From Stutzerimonas stutzeri (GTDB lineage: Bacteria; Pseudomonadota; Gammaproteobacteria; Pseudomonadales; Pseudomonadaceae): 64,000 bases of DNA. Positions 26,116 to 34,836 of this stretch are shown piece by piece. The notes under the pieces are model-generated. The model ran no database searches. It worked only from the letters and a program-made list of their open reading frames with translations, and was not told where the DNA came from. The stretch is taken from positions 172,955 through 236,954 of the forward strand of contig DGLA01000001.1 in assembly GCA_002387205.1 (NCBI GenBank), written 5' to 3'. Within the stretch, counting starts at the first letter, position 1; each line of letters starts with the position of its first letter. Both the position numbers and the translations under genes were made by a program.

Positions 26116-27054
26116 CTAGCGCAGGCGCTCACTGATGAAGGCGAAATACTCGCGCCGCAGCGCTTCGCGCTCGTTAGCCAGATGATGGCGGGCTTGGGGC
26201 AGGCGAAGAATGTCGGGGCGGTCGAATTTTTCCTGGAGGACAGGCAGATTGTGCCGCCAGTCCACTGTCAGGTCGGCTTCGCCTTGAACGATGATCGGAC
26301 TGTGCACGCTGGCGGCAGCGCCTTCGATGCGGGGGATCCAGCGCGACAAGGCGCCGACCCAGGCGGTGGGCAACACGTCCGGTTGCAGCGGGTCCTCGGA
26401 CCGGACGAATCGTAGAAAGGCCGCATCCCCCGAATTGTCGCTGAAACGTCTCGGGATCTGTTTGACGAAGCGGCGAACCACCTCATAGAGAAATCGCGAC
26501 CCGCGCCAGCCGTGGGGCCTGACCAGCGGAGCAAGGAGGATGCTGCGGCCCAGGTTGGGATGCGCCGGCGCGTTCAACAGGTAATCCAGCACGATAGCCG
26601 CGCCGGTGCTCTGCCCAAGCAGGTGCCGGGGCCTCGGCAGGTCAAGCGCGTCCGCTTCCTGCAACAGCCCGTGCAGCACTGCCTGGTATTCCTCGAACTC
26701 ATTGATACTGGCCCGTGGTCCGCTGGACAGGCCATGCCCTGGCAGATCGCAGCCAAGCACTGCAAAACCCATCTGCAGCCCCCAGTCCACGACATGCCGG
26801 TACAGCCCCATATGGTCGTAGTAGCCATGCAGGATCAGCAGGGTCGCCACCGGCTGCTCCGGATACCAGGCCTGGGCCACCAGCTCATAGCCGTGCACGG
26901 TAAAGCGGCCGAGATGCCGCCGGACGTCACCGCGATGGGAGAGGTCCAGCCCGTAGTGGGCCTGGTACTGATGGGCATGGCTGGTGAGCCTGGCACCGCT
27001 GCTCAGAGAACCCAGCTGGGCGCGGAGAGCATCGGGATCGATCTGCAGGGACAT
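26116..27054 (-). CDS. Alpha/beta hydrolase (monoacylglycerol lipase/lysophospholipase-like)
   Basis: A 312-residue alpha/beta hydrolase. LLILHGYYDHMGLYRHVVDW (about residue 70) contains the oxyanion HG, DLPGHGLSSGPRASI matches the PldB/monoglyceride lipase motif, and the nucleophile elbow is HLLGQSTGAAIVLDYLL (Ser about 148). The Asp is in VQGEADLTVDWRHN and the His in LPQARHHLANE. No signal peptide. Probably a cytoplasmic esterase or lipase; substrate unknown. It is convergent with the DUF2059 gene (25 bp gap) and divergent from the thioredoxin-like gene. Confidence 0.85.
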   Translation of the reverse strand: MSLQIDPDALRAQLGSLSSGARLTSHAHQYQAHYGLDLSHRGDVRRHLGRFTVHGYELVAQAWYPEQPVATLLILHGYYDHMGLYRHVVDWGLQMGFAVLGCDLPGHGLSSGPRASINEFEEYQAVLHGLLQEADALDLPRPRHLLGQSTGAAIVLDYLLNAPAHPNLGRSILLAPLVRPHGWRGSRFLYEVVRRFVKQIPRRFSDNSGDAAFLRFVRSEDPLQPDVLPTAWVGALSRWIPRIEGAAASVHSPIIVQGEADLTVDWRHNLPVLQEKFDRPDILRLPQARHHLANEREALRREYFAFISERLR

Positions 27055-27140
27055 GGTCGGTTTTCGTATCCGGGACGGTGAGGATATTCAGCTCTGCGGC
27101 CCGGCATGGCAAGCTGGCGCCCCCATAGACGAGTCTTGCC

Positions 27141-27722
27141 ATGTCCATACGCCGTAAATACCTGATCGCCGCGCTGATCGCCCTGCTCTGGGGCGGCGTC
27201 ATGCTGGCCGCGTTCTGGTGGTTCGAAGCGCGCTACCTGCGAACCTTCGAAGGCGAGCGTGCCGAGCTGTTCTCCGGGGAGGCGCTGCAGTTGCCGGCGC
27301 AGCTGCAGGGACCCGGCCCGGTGCGCTTCGTGCATTTCTGGGATCCGGGATGCCCCTGCAATGTGGGCAATCAGCAGCACCTCGAAGAGCTGCTGAAGCG
27401 CTTTGCCGGCAGGCAGGTCGCGTTCTATGTGGTGCAAAAGCCTGGAAGCAAGGGCCAGTTGCCGGGGCAGCTCGCGGCACTCCAACCACTCCCCGAGCTC
27501 GGCGGCGCGTCGCAGCTGCCGGCAAGCCCCGCAGCCGGCATCTGGGATGCCGAGGGCCGGCTGGCCTATATCGGCCCCTACAGCGAAGGCGCCGTCTGCA
27601 GCTCCGACAACAGTTTCGTTGAGCCGGTCCTCGACGCGCTGCTGGCAGGCCGTGCCGTGCGCGCGACGCAGTCACTCGCGGTAGCCTGTTTCTGCGACTG
27701 GCAGCCCGCAGAGAACCGATGA
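27141..27722 (+). CDS. Membrane-anchored thioredoxin-like protein (DUF6436)
   Basis: A 193-residue protein with one N-terminal membrane segment, YLIAALIALLWGGVMLAAFW (residues 7-26). The remainder is periplasmic: PVRFVHFWDPGCPCNVGNQQ (about residue 60) places a CPC motif where thioredoxins have CxxC, followed by a beta-strand FYVVQKPG. More cysteines occur in GAVCSSDNSF and VACFCDW near the C-terminus. The family is known as DUF6436. Redox function is plausible but the CPC spacing is not a standard dithiol active site. It ends 10 bp from spuH on the other strand. Confidence 0.75.
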   Translation: MSIRRKYLIAALIALLWGGVMLAAFWWFEARYLRTFEGERAELFSGEALQLPAQLQGPGPVRFVHFWDPGCPCNVGNQQHLEELLKRFAGRQVAFYVVQKPGSKGQLPGQLAALQPLPELGGASQLPASPAAGIWDAEGRLAYIGPYSEGAVCSSDNSFVEPVLDALLAGRAVRATQSLAVACFCDWQPAENR

Positions 27723-27732
27723 CGACGCCTGA

Positions 27733-28635
27733 TCAGCTATGTGCCGAAGGTGGCGCCATGACCTTGCCGCTGTCGATGGCCTGATGCCAACTGGGGCTGG
27801 CATTGCTGTCATCCATGGCCTGACGCATCGCGCGCATGCGGCGCTTCTCGGCCCGCCGGCTGATGTACCAGGCGATGAAGGTTGCCAGCGACACCACCAG
27901 CAGGATCAGACTGGCCACGGCATTGATCTCCGGTTTCACCCCAAGACGGACTGCCGAGAAGATCTCCATAGGCAACGTCGTTGCACCCGGACCGGAGACG
28001 AAGCTGGCCAGGACCAGATCATCCAGCGACAAGGCGAAGGACAGCATGCCGCCAGCGGCCAGAGACGGCGCGATCATTGGCATGGTGATCAGAAAGAACA
28101 CCTTCCAGGGGCGCGCGCCCAGGTCCATCGCCGCTTCCTCGATGGACTGGTCGAGCTCGCGCAGACGCGCCATCACGATCACCGCAACATAGGCCGAGCA
28201 GAACGTCGTGTGCGCGATCCAGATGGTGACAATGCCCCGCTGTGCCGGCCAGCCCACCAGTTGCGCCATGGCCACGAAAAGGAGCAGCAATGACAAGCCG
28301 GTAATCACCTCGGGCATCACCAGCGGCGCGGTGACCAGGCCGCCAAACAGGGTACGGCCGCGGAAGTTTGGAATCCGCGTCAGCACGAAAGCCGCCATGG
28401 TGCCCAGCGCCACCGCAGCAACGGCGGTGTACAGGGCGATCTCCAGCGAGCGCATGACCGCACCCATCAGCTGGCTGTTGTCCAGCAGACCGACATACCA
28501 CTTCAGCGACCAGCCACCCCACACCGTCACCAGCCGCGAGGCGTTGAACGAATAGATGACCAGCAGCACCATCGGCAGGTAGATAAACAGCAGCCCGAGC
28601 ACCAGGATCAGATTGGAAAAGCTGTAGCGCTTCAT
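27733..28635 (-). CDS. spuH: Polyamine ABC transporter permease SpuH/PotI
   Basis: A 300-residue inner-membrane permease with six predicted helices. The N-terminus NLILVLGLLFIYLPMVLLVI is helix 1. The EAA loop, which contacts the ATPase, is EEAAMDLGARPWKVFFLITM (about residue 180). It is the last gene of spuABCDEFGH and overlaps spuG by four bases (ATGA). With SpuG it forms the channel for spermidine and putrescine. Length and topology fit PotI. Confidence 0.93.
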   Translation of the reverse strand: MKRYSFSNLILVLGLLFIYLPMVLLVIYSFNASRLVTVWGGWSLKWYVGLLDNSQLMGAVMRSLEIALYTAVAAVALGTMAAFVLTRIPNFRGRTLFGGLVTAPLVMPEVITGLSLLLLFVAMAQLVGWPAQRGIVTIWIAHTTFCSAYVAVIVMARLRELDQSIEEAAMDLGARPWKVFFLITMPMIAPSLAAGGMLSFALSLDDLVLASFVSGPGATTLPMEIFSAVRLGVKPEINAVASLILLVVSLATFIAWYISRRAEKRRMRAMRQAMDDSNASPSWHQAIDSGKVMAPPSAHS

Positions 28636-29528
28636 AGCTTGCCCTCCAGTTCCTTGGCTTGGTTGCGGTTGAAGAGAATGATCGGTATCAGCAGGATCGC
28701 CAGCATCACCACGGCGAGGGCTGACGCCACGGGCCAGTCGCGGTTATTGAAGAACTCCTGCCAGAGCACCTTGCCGATCATCAGCGTTTCCGGCCCGCCG
28801 AGCAGCTCGGGAATCACGAACTCGCCCACCACCGGAATGAACACCAGCATGCAGCCGGCGATGATGCCGTTCTTCGATAGAGGCACGGTGATTTTCCAGA
28901 AGCTGGTGAGGTTGCGCGCGCCCAGATCCGAAGCGGCCTCCAGCAGGCTGAAGTCGTGCTTCACCAGGTTGGCGTAGAGCGGAAGGATCATGAAGGGCAG
29001 GTAGGAATACACCACACCGATATAGACGGCGAGATCGGTGTTGAGGATGCGCAGCGGTTCGTCGATCAGCCCCAGCCCCTGCAGGAGGCCGTTGAGGATT
29101 CCATTGCTGCTGAGAATGCCCATCCAGGCGTAGACGCGGATCAGGATCGCCGTCCAGGTCGGCATCATGATCAGCAGCAAGAGCACGGTCTGCAGATCCT
29201 TGCGCGCCCGGGCGATGGCGTAGGCCATTGGATAGCCGACGAGCAGGCAGATCAGCGTGCTGAAAAAGGCAATCCTCAGCGACCCGGCATAGGCCGCCCA
29301 ATACAGGTCGTCTTCACTCAGGAAGATGTAGTTGCCCAGGTTGATGATCACCTGCAGCTGCTGCTCGGCGTAGGCGAAAACCTCGGTGTATGGCGGAATC
29401 GCCACGTCTGCTTCAGCGAAGCTGATCTTCAGCACGATCACGAACGGCAGCAGAAAAAACAGCGCCAGCCATATGAAGGGCACGCCGATGACCAGCCGGC
29501 GACCCGTGTTCAGACGTGAGCGGCTCAT
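28632..29528 (-). CDS. spuG: Polyamine ABC transporter permease SpuG/PotH
   Basis: A 298-residue permease: RRLVIGVPFIWLALFFLLPF forms the first helix, and the EAA loop is LEAASDLGARNLTSFWKITV (about residue 195). The periplasmic loop VAIPPYTEVFAYAEQQLQ between helices 1 and 2 matches PotH. Overlaps spuF upstream and spuH downstream by ATGA, so the three transporter-core proteins are translationally coupled. Confidence 0.93.
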   Translation of the reverse strand: MSRSRLNTGRRLVIGVPFIWLALFFLLPFVIVLKISFAEADVAIPPYTEVFAYAEQQLQVIINLGNYIFLSEDDLYWAAYAGSLRIAFFSTLICLLVGYPMAYAIARARKDLQTVLLLLIMMPTWTAILIRVYAWMGILSSNGILNGLLQGLGLIDEPLRILNTDLAVYIGVVYSYLPFMILPLYANLVKHDFSLLEAASDLGARNLTSFWKITVPLSKNGIIAGCMLVFIPVVGEFVIPELLGGPETLMIGKVLWQEFFNNRDWPVASALAVVMLAILLIPIILFNRNQAKELEGKL

Positions 29529-30676
29529 GCCTGCAGCACCACGCCGCTGTCATCCCACCAGTAGACGAACACTTCTTCCTCCCAGGTCGGCAGCTTCACA
29601 TGGCGCTCGGCGTTGGCCATGAACGCCTGCAGGATGCCGCCTGATGGCATCTGTATGTAATAGACCGAATGGCCGCCCAGGTAGGCGATGTCATAGACGA
29701 CGCCCTTGGCCCAGTTGTAGCCGGGCCGTTGCAGCTCGGGCAGCTCGGTGCCGATCAGCAGCTTTTCCGGCCGAATCGCGTAGGTGATGTGTTTGTCCTG
29801 GGCGCGGGTGCTGATGCCGTGACCCACGTAGATCGGGTTTTCCAGGCCGGGCGATGCGATCACGGCATGGTCTTCCATATCCTCGATCAGCTCGCCTTCG
29901 AACAGGTTGACGTTGCCAATGAATTCACAGACCAGCCGGCTGGCCGGCGTCTCGTAGATATCCATCGGGCTGCCGACCTGAGCGATCCAGCCCAGGTGCA
30001 TGATGGCGATGCGCTCGGCCATGGTCATGGCCTCTTCCTGGTCGTGGGTCACCATCACGCAGGTCACGCCGACCCGCTCGATGATCTGCACCAGTTCCAG
30101 CTGCATCTGCGAGCGCAGTTTCTTGTCCAGCGCGCCCATGGGTTCGTCCAGCAGCAACAATTTCGGTCGCTTGGCCAGGGAACGGGCCAGGGCGACACGC
30201 TGACGCTGACCGCCGGACAACTGATGCGGCTTGCGCTTGGCGTACTGGCTCATCTGCACCAGATTGAGCATCTCGTCGACACGCGTTTTAACTTCATCCT
30301 TCGACAGCCCATCCTGCTTCAGGCCGAAGGCGATGTTCTGCTCGACGCTCATGTGTGGGAACAGCGCGTAGGACTGGAACATCATGTTGATCGGCCGTTC
30401 GTACGGCGGCATCTCGGTGATGTCCTGGCCGTCGAGGAATATCCGCCCCTCGGTAGGCTGCTCGAAGCCCGCCAGCATGCGCAGCAGAGTGGACTTGCCC
30501 GAGCCGGAGCCTCCAAGCAGGGCGAAGATTTCGCCCTGGTGGATGCTCAGCGAGACATCATCGACCGCCACTGTTTCGTCGAACTTCTTGGTGACGCGGT
30601 CGATCTTCAGCAGCACCTGCTTGCTTTGGCTCTCACCGGTGAGGGCCTTTTTGTAGGCGCTGGAGGCAACGGCCAT
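29525..30676 (-). CDS. spuF: Polyamine ABC transporter ATPase SpuF/PotG
   Basis: A 383-residue ATPase. The Walker A is in FALLGGSGSGKSTLLRMLAG (about residue 60), Q-loop FQSYALFPH, signature HQLSGGQRQRVALARSLAKR (about 152), Walker B LLLLDEPMGALDKK and H-loop VMVTHDQEEA. A C-terminal TOBE-like regulatory region follows (about 260-383, ending WWDDSGVVLQA). The ATG at 30674-30676 has GGGAG 8 bases upstream. The next gene upstream, spuE, is separated by 100 bp holding a hairpin. Confidence 0.95.
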   Translation of the reverse strand: MAVASSAYKKALTGESQSKQVLLKIDRVTKKFDETVAVDDVSLSIHQGEIFALLGGSGSGKSTLLRMLAGFEQPTEGRIFLDGQDITEMPPYERPINMMFQSYALFPHMSVEQNIAFGLKQDGLSKDEVKTRVDEMLNLVQMSQYAKRKPHQLSGGQRQRVALARSLAKRPKLLLLDEPMGALDKKLRSQMQLELVQIIERVGVTCVMVTHDQEEAMTMAERIAIMHLGWIAQVGSPMDIYETPASRLVCEFIGNVNLFEGELIEDMEDHAVIASPGLENPIYVGHGISTRAQDKHITYAIRPEKLLIGTELPELQRPGYNWAKGVVYDIAYLGGHSVYYIQMPSGGILQAFMANAERHVKLPTWEEEVFVYWWDDSGVVLQA

Positions 30677-30734
30677 GCGCGAACTCCCGAATGAAAAAAT
30701 GGGCCCGGACGGCGCCGGAATAGTCATGTTGCGC

Positions 30735-30769
30735 GGGCGAGAAGCAAGCCATCAGCTGCACTCTCGCCC
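30735..30769 (-). other. Intercistronic hairpin between spuE and spuF
   Basis: GGGCGAGA (30735-30742) pairs with TCTCGCCC (30762-30769), loop 19. It starts 8 bases after the spuE stop and lacks a T tract, so it looks like a 3'-end stabiliser or partial terminator, not a full stop. Confidence 0.6.
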
Positions 30770-30776
30770 GGCATGC

Positions 30777-31862
30777 TTACTGCCCCGACTTGACCTTGGT
30801 CCAGGTACGGGTCATCAAACGATTGATCTTCTGCGGCAGCTCCGCTGACACATACAGGCGGTCCAGCACGGCCTGCGGCGGGTACACGGAAGGGTCGTTA
30901 CGTACTTCCTGATCCATCAGCCCGTCGGCCTTGGTGTTGGGATTGGCATAGCCGACATAATCACTGACCGAAGCGATCACCTCGGGTTTGAGCAGGTAGT
31001 TGATAAAGGTGTGGGCCTCGTCGACGTTCTGTGCGTCGGCGGGAATGGCGAGCATGTCGAACCAGAGATTGCCGCCCTCCTTGGGAATCGTATAGGCGAT
31101 GTCGATCCCCTTGCCGGCTTCGTCGGCACGCGCCGCCGCCTGGAACACGTCTCCCGAGAAGCCTGCAGCGATGCAGATGTTGCCGTTGGCCAGGTCCGAG
31201 ACGTATTTGGATGAATGGAAATAGCGAACGTAGGGGCGTATTTCGAGCAGTTTCGCCTCTGCCTTGGCATAGTCGTCCGGGTTGGTGCTGTTGGGATCGA
31301 GTCCCAGGTAGTTGAGCATGGCCGGGATCATCTCGTCAGCCGAATCGAGGAAGGCAATGCCGCAGCCGGCAAGCTTCTTGGCGTTTTCCGGCTCGAACAG
31401 CACAGCCCAGGAATCGACCTTTTCGATGCCCAGCGCGGCGGTCACCTGCTCGACGTTGTAACCGATGCCATTGGTCCCCCAGAGGTAGGGTGCGGCATAG
31501 GCATTGCCCGGGTCGTTCTTCTCCAGCTGCTTGAGCAACGCAGGATCGAGGTTTCCCCAGTTCGGCAGCTTGCTCTTGTCGAGCTTCTGGAACGCCCCGG
31601 CACGAATCTGCTTGCCCAGGAAATGGTTGGACGGCACCACCACGTCATAGCCTGTACGACCGGCGAGCAGCTTGCCTTCCAGGGTTTCGTTGGAATCGAA
31701 GACGTCATAGACGGGCTTGATGCCTGTCTCGTTCTCGAACTCTTCCAGCGTCGTCTCGCCGATATAGTCGGACCAGTTGTAGATGTGCACCGTGGCAGCC
31801 TGAGCGGATGCAGCGCCGCTGACCGTGGCGGCGATAAGAAGCGACTTCAATGTCGAACGCAT
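30777..31862 (-). CDS. spuE: Periplasmic polyamine-binding protein (SpuE position)
   Basis: A 361-residue PotF/PotD-type binding protein with signal peptide KSLLIAATVSGAASAQA. The mature part begins TVHIYNWSDYIGETTLEEFE, the conserved ligand-binding opening with Trp and Ser-Asp. Other family segments are VVPSNHFLGKQI, LWGTNGIGYN, CIAAGFSGDVFQA and IPKEGGNLWFDMLAIPADA. In P. aeruginosa SpuE prefers spermidine and SpuD putrescine. I assign SpuE by position alone, so the ligand is inference. The mature protein resembles the SpuD product along its full length. Confidence 0.85.
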   Translation of the reverse strand: MRSTLKSLLIAATVSGAASAQAATVHIYNWSDYIGETTLEEFENETGIKPVYDVFDSNETLEGKLLAGRTGYDVVVPSNHFLGKQIRAGAFQKLDKSKLPNWGNLDPALLKQLEKNDPGNAYAAPYLWGTNGIGYNVEQVTAALGIEKVDSWAVLFEPENAKKLAGCGIAFLDSADEMIPAMLNYLGLDPNSTNPDDYAKAEAKLLEIRPYVRYFHSSKYVSDLANGNICIAAGFSGDVFQAAARADEAGKGIDIAYTIPKEGGNLWFDMLAIPADAQNVDEAHTFINYLLKPEVIASVSDYVGYANPNTKADGLMDQEVRNDPSVYPPQAVLDRLYVSAELPQKINRLMTRTWTKVKSGQ

Positions 31863-32006
31863 GGGAGTGTCCTCTTGTTCAGGCCGCGCGATCAGCGGAC
31901 GAAAGGCGGGCTATTTATGGGAAAAACCTCTAAAAATCAACTGGCATGAGATGACGAAGGATACCGACGTGTACGGTGGAAGCCCTGCAGGCCTCCTCGG
32001 GCTGGT

Positions 32007-32043
32007 GCCGACTCGCGCAGGCAACGGTATCTGGCGAGTCGGC
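32007..32043 (-). other. Intercistronic hairpin between spuD and spuE
   Basis: GCCGACTCGC (32007-32016) pairs perfectly with GCGAGTCGGC (32034-32043), loop 17, starting 8 bases past the spuD stop. No T tract follows. The 188-bp gap is unusually long for this operon. Confidence 0.65.
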
Positions 32044-32050
32044 TGGTGCG

Positions 32051-33148
32051 TCAACGGCCGGATTTGATCTTGGTCCAGCTGCGAGTCATGGTCCGCTGGG
32101 TCTTGGGATCGAGGTCCGGGAAGGTGTAGAGCTTCTGCAGCACGGCCTGGCTCGGGTAGACGCCCGGGTCGGTGCGGATGGCTTCATCCACCAGCGGCGT
32201 GGCCGCGGCATTGCCGTTGGGGAACTGTACATAGTTGGTGATGGCGGCCATCACGTCCGGCTTCATCAGGTAATTGAGGAAGACATGGGCGCTGTCCACA
32301 TTCTTCGCATCGGCCGGTATGGCCAGCATGTCGAAGAAGGTACCTGCGCCCTCCTTGGGAATGTTGTACTTGACCTGGACCTGATTGCCGGCCTCTTCGG
32401 CACGCGCCTTGGCCTGGTAGATGTCACCGGAATAGCCGATGGCGACGCAGACGTTGCCGTTGGCCAGATCCGAGATGTACTTCGAGGAGTGGAAGTAGGC
32501 GACGTTCGGGCGAATCTGCATGAACAGATCTTCAGCCTTCTTGATCTCGTCAGACTTGGTGGTGTCTGGCTTGTAGCCAAGGTAATGCAGCGCAGCGGGC
32601 AGGATTTCGGTCGGTGAATCGAGGAACGAGACGCCGCAGGATTTCAGCTTTTCCATGTTTTCCGGCTTGAACACCAGATCCCAGGAGTCCACCGGCGCGT
32701 CTTCACCCAGCGCGGCCTTGACCTTTTCCGGGTTGTAACCGATGCCGATGGTTCCCCACATGTACGGCACTGCGTACTGGTTGTCCGGGTCGCTCGGCTG
32801 CAGGGCCTTGAGCAGATCCTTGTCGAGGTTTTCCCAGTTCGGCAGCTTGCTCTTGTCGAGCTTCTGGAACACGCCGGCCTTGATCTGTTTGGCCAGGAAC
32901 GGGTTGGATGGCACCACCACGTCATAGCCGGAGCTGCCCGCCAGCAGCTTGGCTTCCAGCACTTCGTTGCTGTCGAATACGTCGTAGACGACCTTGATGC
33001 CGGTTTCCTTGGTGAAGTTGTCCAAGGTGTCTTCGGCGATGTAGTCGGACCAGTTGTAGACGTGCAGCACCTTGTCTTCAGCCTGCGCAGCGCCGGCAAC
33101 CGCGCCGGCCAACGTCATCGCAAGTAGGGTCTTGGCAAAGGGTTTCAT
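32051..33148 (-). CDS. spuD: Periplasmic polyamine-binding protein (SpuD position)
   Basis: A 365-residue binding protein. The signal peptide runs KTLLAMTLAGAVAGAAQAED. The mature part has KVLHVYNWSDYIAEDTLDNF, VVPSNPFLAKQIKAG, YMWGTIGIGYNPEK, CVAIGYSGDIYQAKARAEE and FFDMLAIPADAKN, all typical of PotF-like putrescine receptors. The ATG at 33146-33148 is chosen because it begins the signal peptide; a codon 21 bp earlier adds nothing. Duplicated next to spuE with hairpins in both flanking gaps. Confidence 0.87.
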   Translation of the reverse strand: MKPFAKTLLAMTLAGAVAGAAQAEDKVLHVYNWSDYIAEDTLDNFTKETGIKVVYDVFDSNEVLEAKLLAGSSGYDVVVPSNPFLAKQIKAGVFQKLDKSKLPNWENLDKDLLKALQPSDPDNQYAVPYMWGTIGIGYNPEKVKAALGEDAPVDSWDLVFKPENMEKLKSCGVSFLDSPTEILPAALHYLGYKPDTTKSDEIKKAEDLFMQIRPNVAYFHSSKYISDLANGNVCVAIGYSGDIYQAKARAEEAGNQVQVKYNIPKEGAGTFFDMLAIPADAKNVDSAHVFLNYLMKPDVMAAITNYVQFPNGNAAATPLVDEAIRTDPGVYPSQAVLQKLYTFPDLDPKTQRTMTRSWTKIKSGR

Positions 33149-33233
33149 CCGTGCAGCTCCTGTTGTCATCGTTGGTATCGGGGCTTGGAACAGGTCGAGA
33201 AAAAGCGCCGCCTGCCCTGAATTTTCTTAACTG

Positions 33234-33281
33234 GCCGAGGCCGTGCCGGCATCGACATCCCCTTGAGGGTCAGGCCTCGGC
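33234..33281 (-). other. Intercistronic hairpin between spuC and spuD
   Basis: GCCGAGGCC (33234-33242) is matched by GGCCTCGGC (33273-33281), with a 30-base loop, in the 190-bp spacer before spuD. It may mark a processing site or attenuator; a separate spuD promoter could lie between it and the start codon. Confidence 0.55.
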
Positions 33282-33338
33282 ACGCGCGCAGTCTGGCAAG
33301 GTCGACGGTTGTTTTTCAACAGCCCAGACGCCTTTCCG

Positions 33339-34697
33339 TCAGCCCAGGGCATCCCTGGCAGTGGCATCGAGACACAGCCGAACCTTGCCTATCAGCTCGT
33401 CGATCTGCTCTTCATTGATCACCAGCGGTGGCGAAATGATCATGGTGTCGCCTACCGCGCGCATCACCAGGCCGTTGCGGAAGCAGTGTTCGCGACAGAG
33501 CATGCCCACACCGGGATCAGCGAAACGCTCACGAGTCTTCTTGTTCTTTACCAGTTCCAGCGCACCGAGCATACCGACGCCACGGGCCTCGCCTACCAGC
33601 GGGTGCTCGACCAATTCCTGCCAGCGAGACTGCAAATAAGGTGCCGTCTTCGTCTTGACCCGCTCGATGATCTTTTCCTCGCGCAGGATGCGGATGTTTT
33701 CCAGCGCTACCGCAGCCGCCACCGGATGCCCCGAATAGGTGAAGCCGTGATAGAACTCGCCACCTTCGTTTAGCGTGTGCACCACTTCGTCGCGTACCAC
33801 CACGCCGCCCATGGGCAGGTAGCCAGAAGTGAGGCCCTTGGCGATCGGCATCAGATCAGGCGCATTACCGTAGTGATCGCTACCAAACCACTCTCCGGTG
33901 CGACCAAAGCCACAGATGACCTCATCAGCGACAAAGAGAATCTCGTATCGCGCAAGGATTTCGCGAATCTTCGGCCAGTAGCTGTCTGGCGGAATGATCA
34001 CGCCGCCAGCACCCTGGATCGGCTCGGCGATAAAGGCGGCGACCTTGTCCTCACCGACCTCCAGGATTTTCTGCTCCAGCTGTTCTGCGACCCGAACGCC
34101 GAACTCTTCCGGGTCCAGATCACCGCCCTCGCCGAACCAGTAGGGTTGATCGATGTGCTCGATACCTGGAATTGGCCCGTCGCCCTGCTCGTGCATCGCC
34201 TTCATGCCACCGAGGCTGGCGCCGGCGATGGTCGAGCCGTGATAGCCGTTCCAGCGGCCGATGACCACTTTCTTCTGCGGCTTGCCCTTGATCGCCCAAT
34301 AGTGGCGCACCATGCGCAGCACGGTGTCGTTGGCCTCCGAGCCGGAACCGGTAAAGAACACATGGTTCATTCCTTCCGGCGCGATCTCGGCGATGGCCTT
34401 GGCCAAAGCGAGTGCCGGGGGGTGGGCGGTCTGGAAAAAGAGGTTGTAGTAGGGCAGCTCGCGCATCTGCTTTGTCGCCGCCTCGACCAGCTCTTCGCGG
34501 CCATAGCCGAGATTGACGCACCAGAGCCCGGCCATGGCATCCAGGATCTTGTGGCCTTCGCTGTCCCAGAGATACACACCCTCGCCACGGGTGATGATGC
34601 GCGTGCCCTTGGCATTGAGCGCCTTGAAATCGGTGAACGGCGGCAAGTGGTGGTCGCGGCTCAGGGCTTGCCATTGCAGGGTTTGCGATTCGCTCAT
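33339..34697 (-). CDS. spuC: Putrescine/omega-amino acid:pyruvate aminotransferase SpuC
   Basis: A 452-residue class III PLP aminotransferase. Motifs: the Gly-rich loop VFFTGSGSEANDTVLRM (about residue 115), GRWNGYHGSTIAGAS, EPIQGAGGVIIPP, the Asp in LFVADEVICGFGRTG that contacts the pyridine nitrogen, and PLP-binding Lys in LMPIAKGLTSGYLPMGG (about 289). GAGGTGA stands six bases before the ATG at 34697. In P. aeruginosa SpuC transaminates putrescine to 4-aminobutyraldehyde with pyruvate. Third gene of the cluster. Confidence 0.93.
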   Translation of the reverse strand: MSESQTLQWQALSRDHHLPPFTDFKALNAKGTRIITRGEGVYLWDSEGHKILDAMAGLWCVNLGYGREELVEAATKQMRELPYYNLFFQTAHPPALALAKAIAEIAPEGMNHVFFTGSGSEANDTVLRMVRHYWAIKGKPQKKVVIGRWNGYHGSTIAGASLGGMKAMHEQGDGPIPGIEHIDQPYWFGEGGDLDPEEFGVRVAEQLEQKILEVGEDKVAAFIAEPIQGAGGVIIPPDSYWPKIREILARYEILFVADEVICGFGRTGEWFGSDHYGNAPDLMPIAKGLTSGYLPMGGVVVRDEVVHTLNEGGEFYHGFTYSGHPVAAAVALENIRILREEKIIERVKTKTAPYLQSRWQELVEHPLVGEARGVGMLGALELVKNKKTRERFADPGVGMLCREHCFRNGLVMRAVGDTMIISPPLVINEEQIDELIGKVRLCLDATARDALG

Positions 34698-34712
34698 CAA
34701 TCACCTCTTTTA

Positions 34713-34826
34713 AAGTTCTGGAGCTTGAAGCCAGAAGCCTGAAGCTTTGGTCTTCCAGCAACGTGGATCACGCTTCATCGATCCACCGAACGGAGCCATG
34801 GTGGATGAATAAAGCGTCATCCACCC
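34713..34826. repeat. Composite repeat: GAAGCnn heptamers plus two palindromes in the spuB-spuC gap
   Basis: Degenerate heptamers (GAGCTTGAAGCCAGAAGCCT) are followed by GTGGATC-N10-GATCCAC (34763-34786) and then by GGTGGATGA-N8-TCATCCACC (34800-34825). The first palindrome recurs at 60638-60663, and the second is the same 9-bp dyad found in each unit at 2107-2728. It sits inside an operon, between spuB and spuC. Confidence 0.8.
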
Positions 34827-34836
34827 TACGACCGCT

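Noticed and set aside
27733..33148. Recently acquired transporter island
   Set aside because: Gene order equals the standard spuDEFGH cluster and composition matches neighbours; no mobile element is near.
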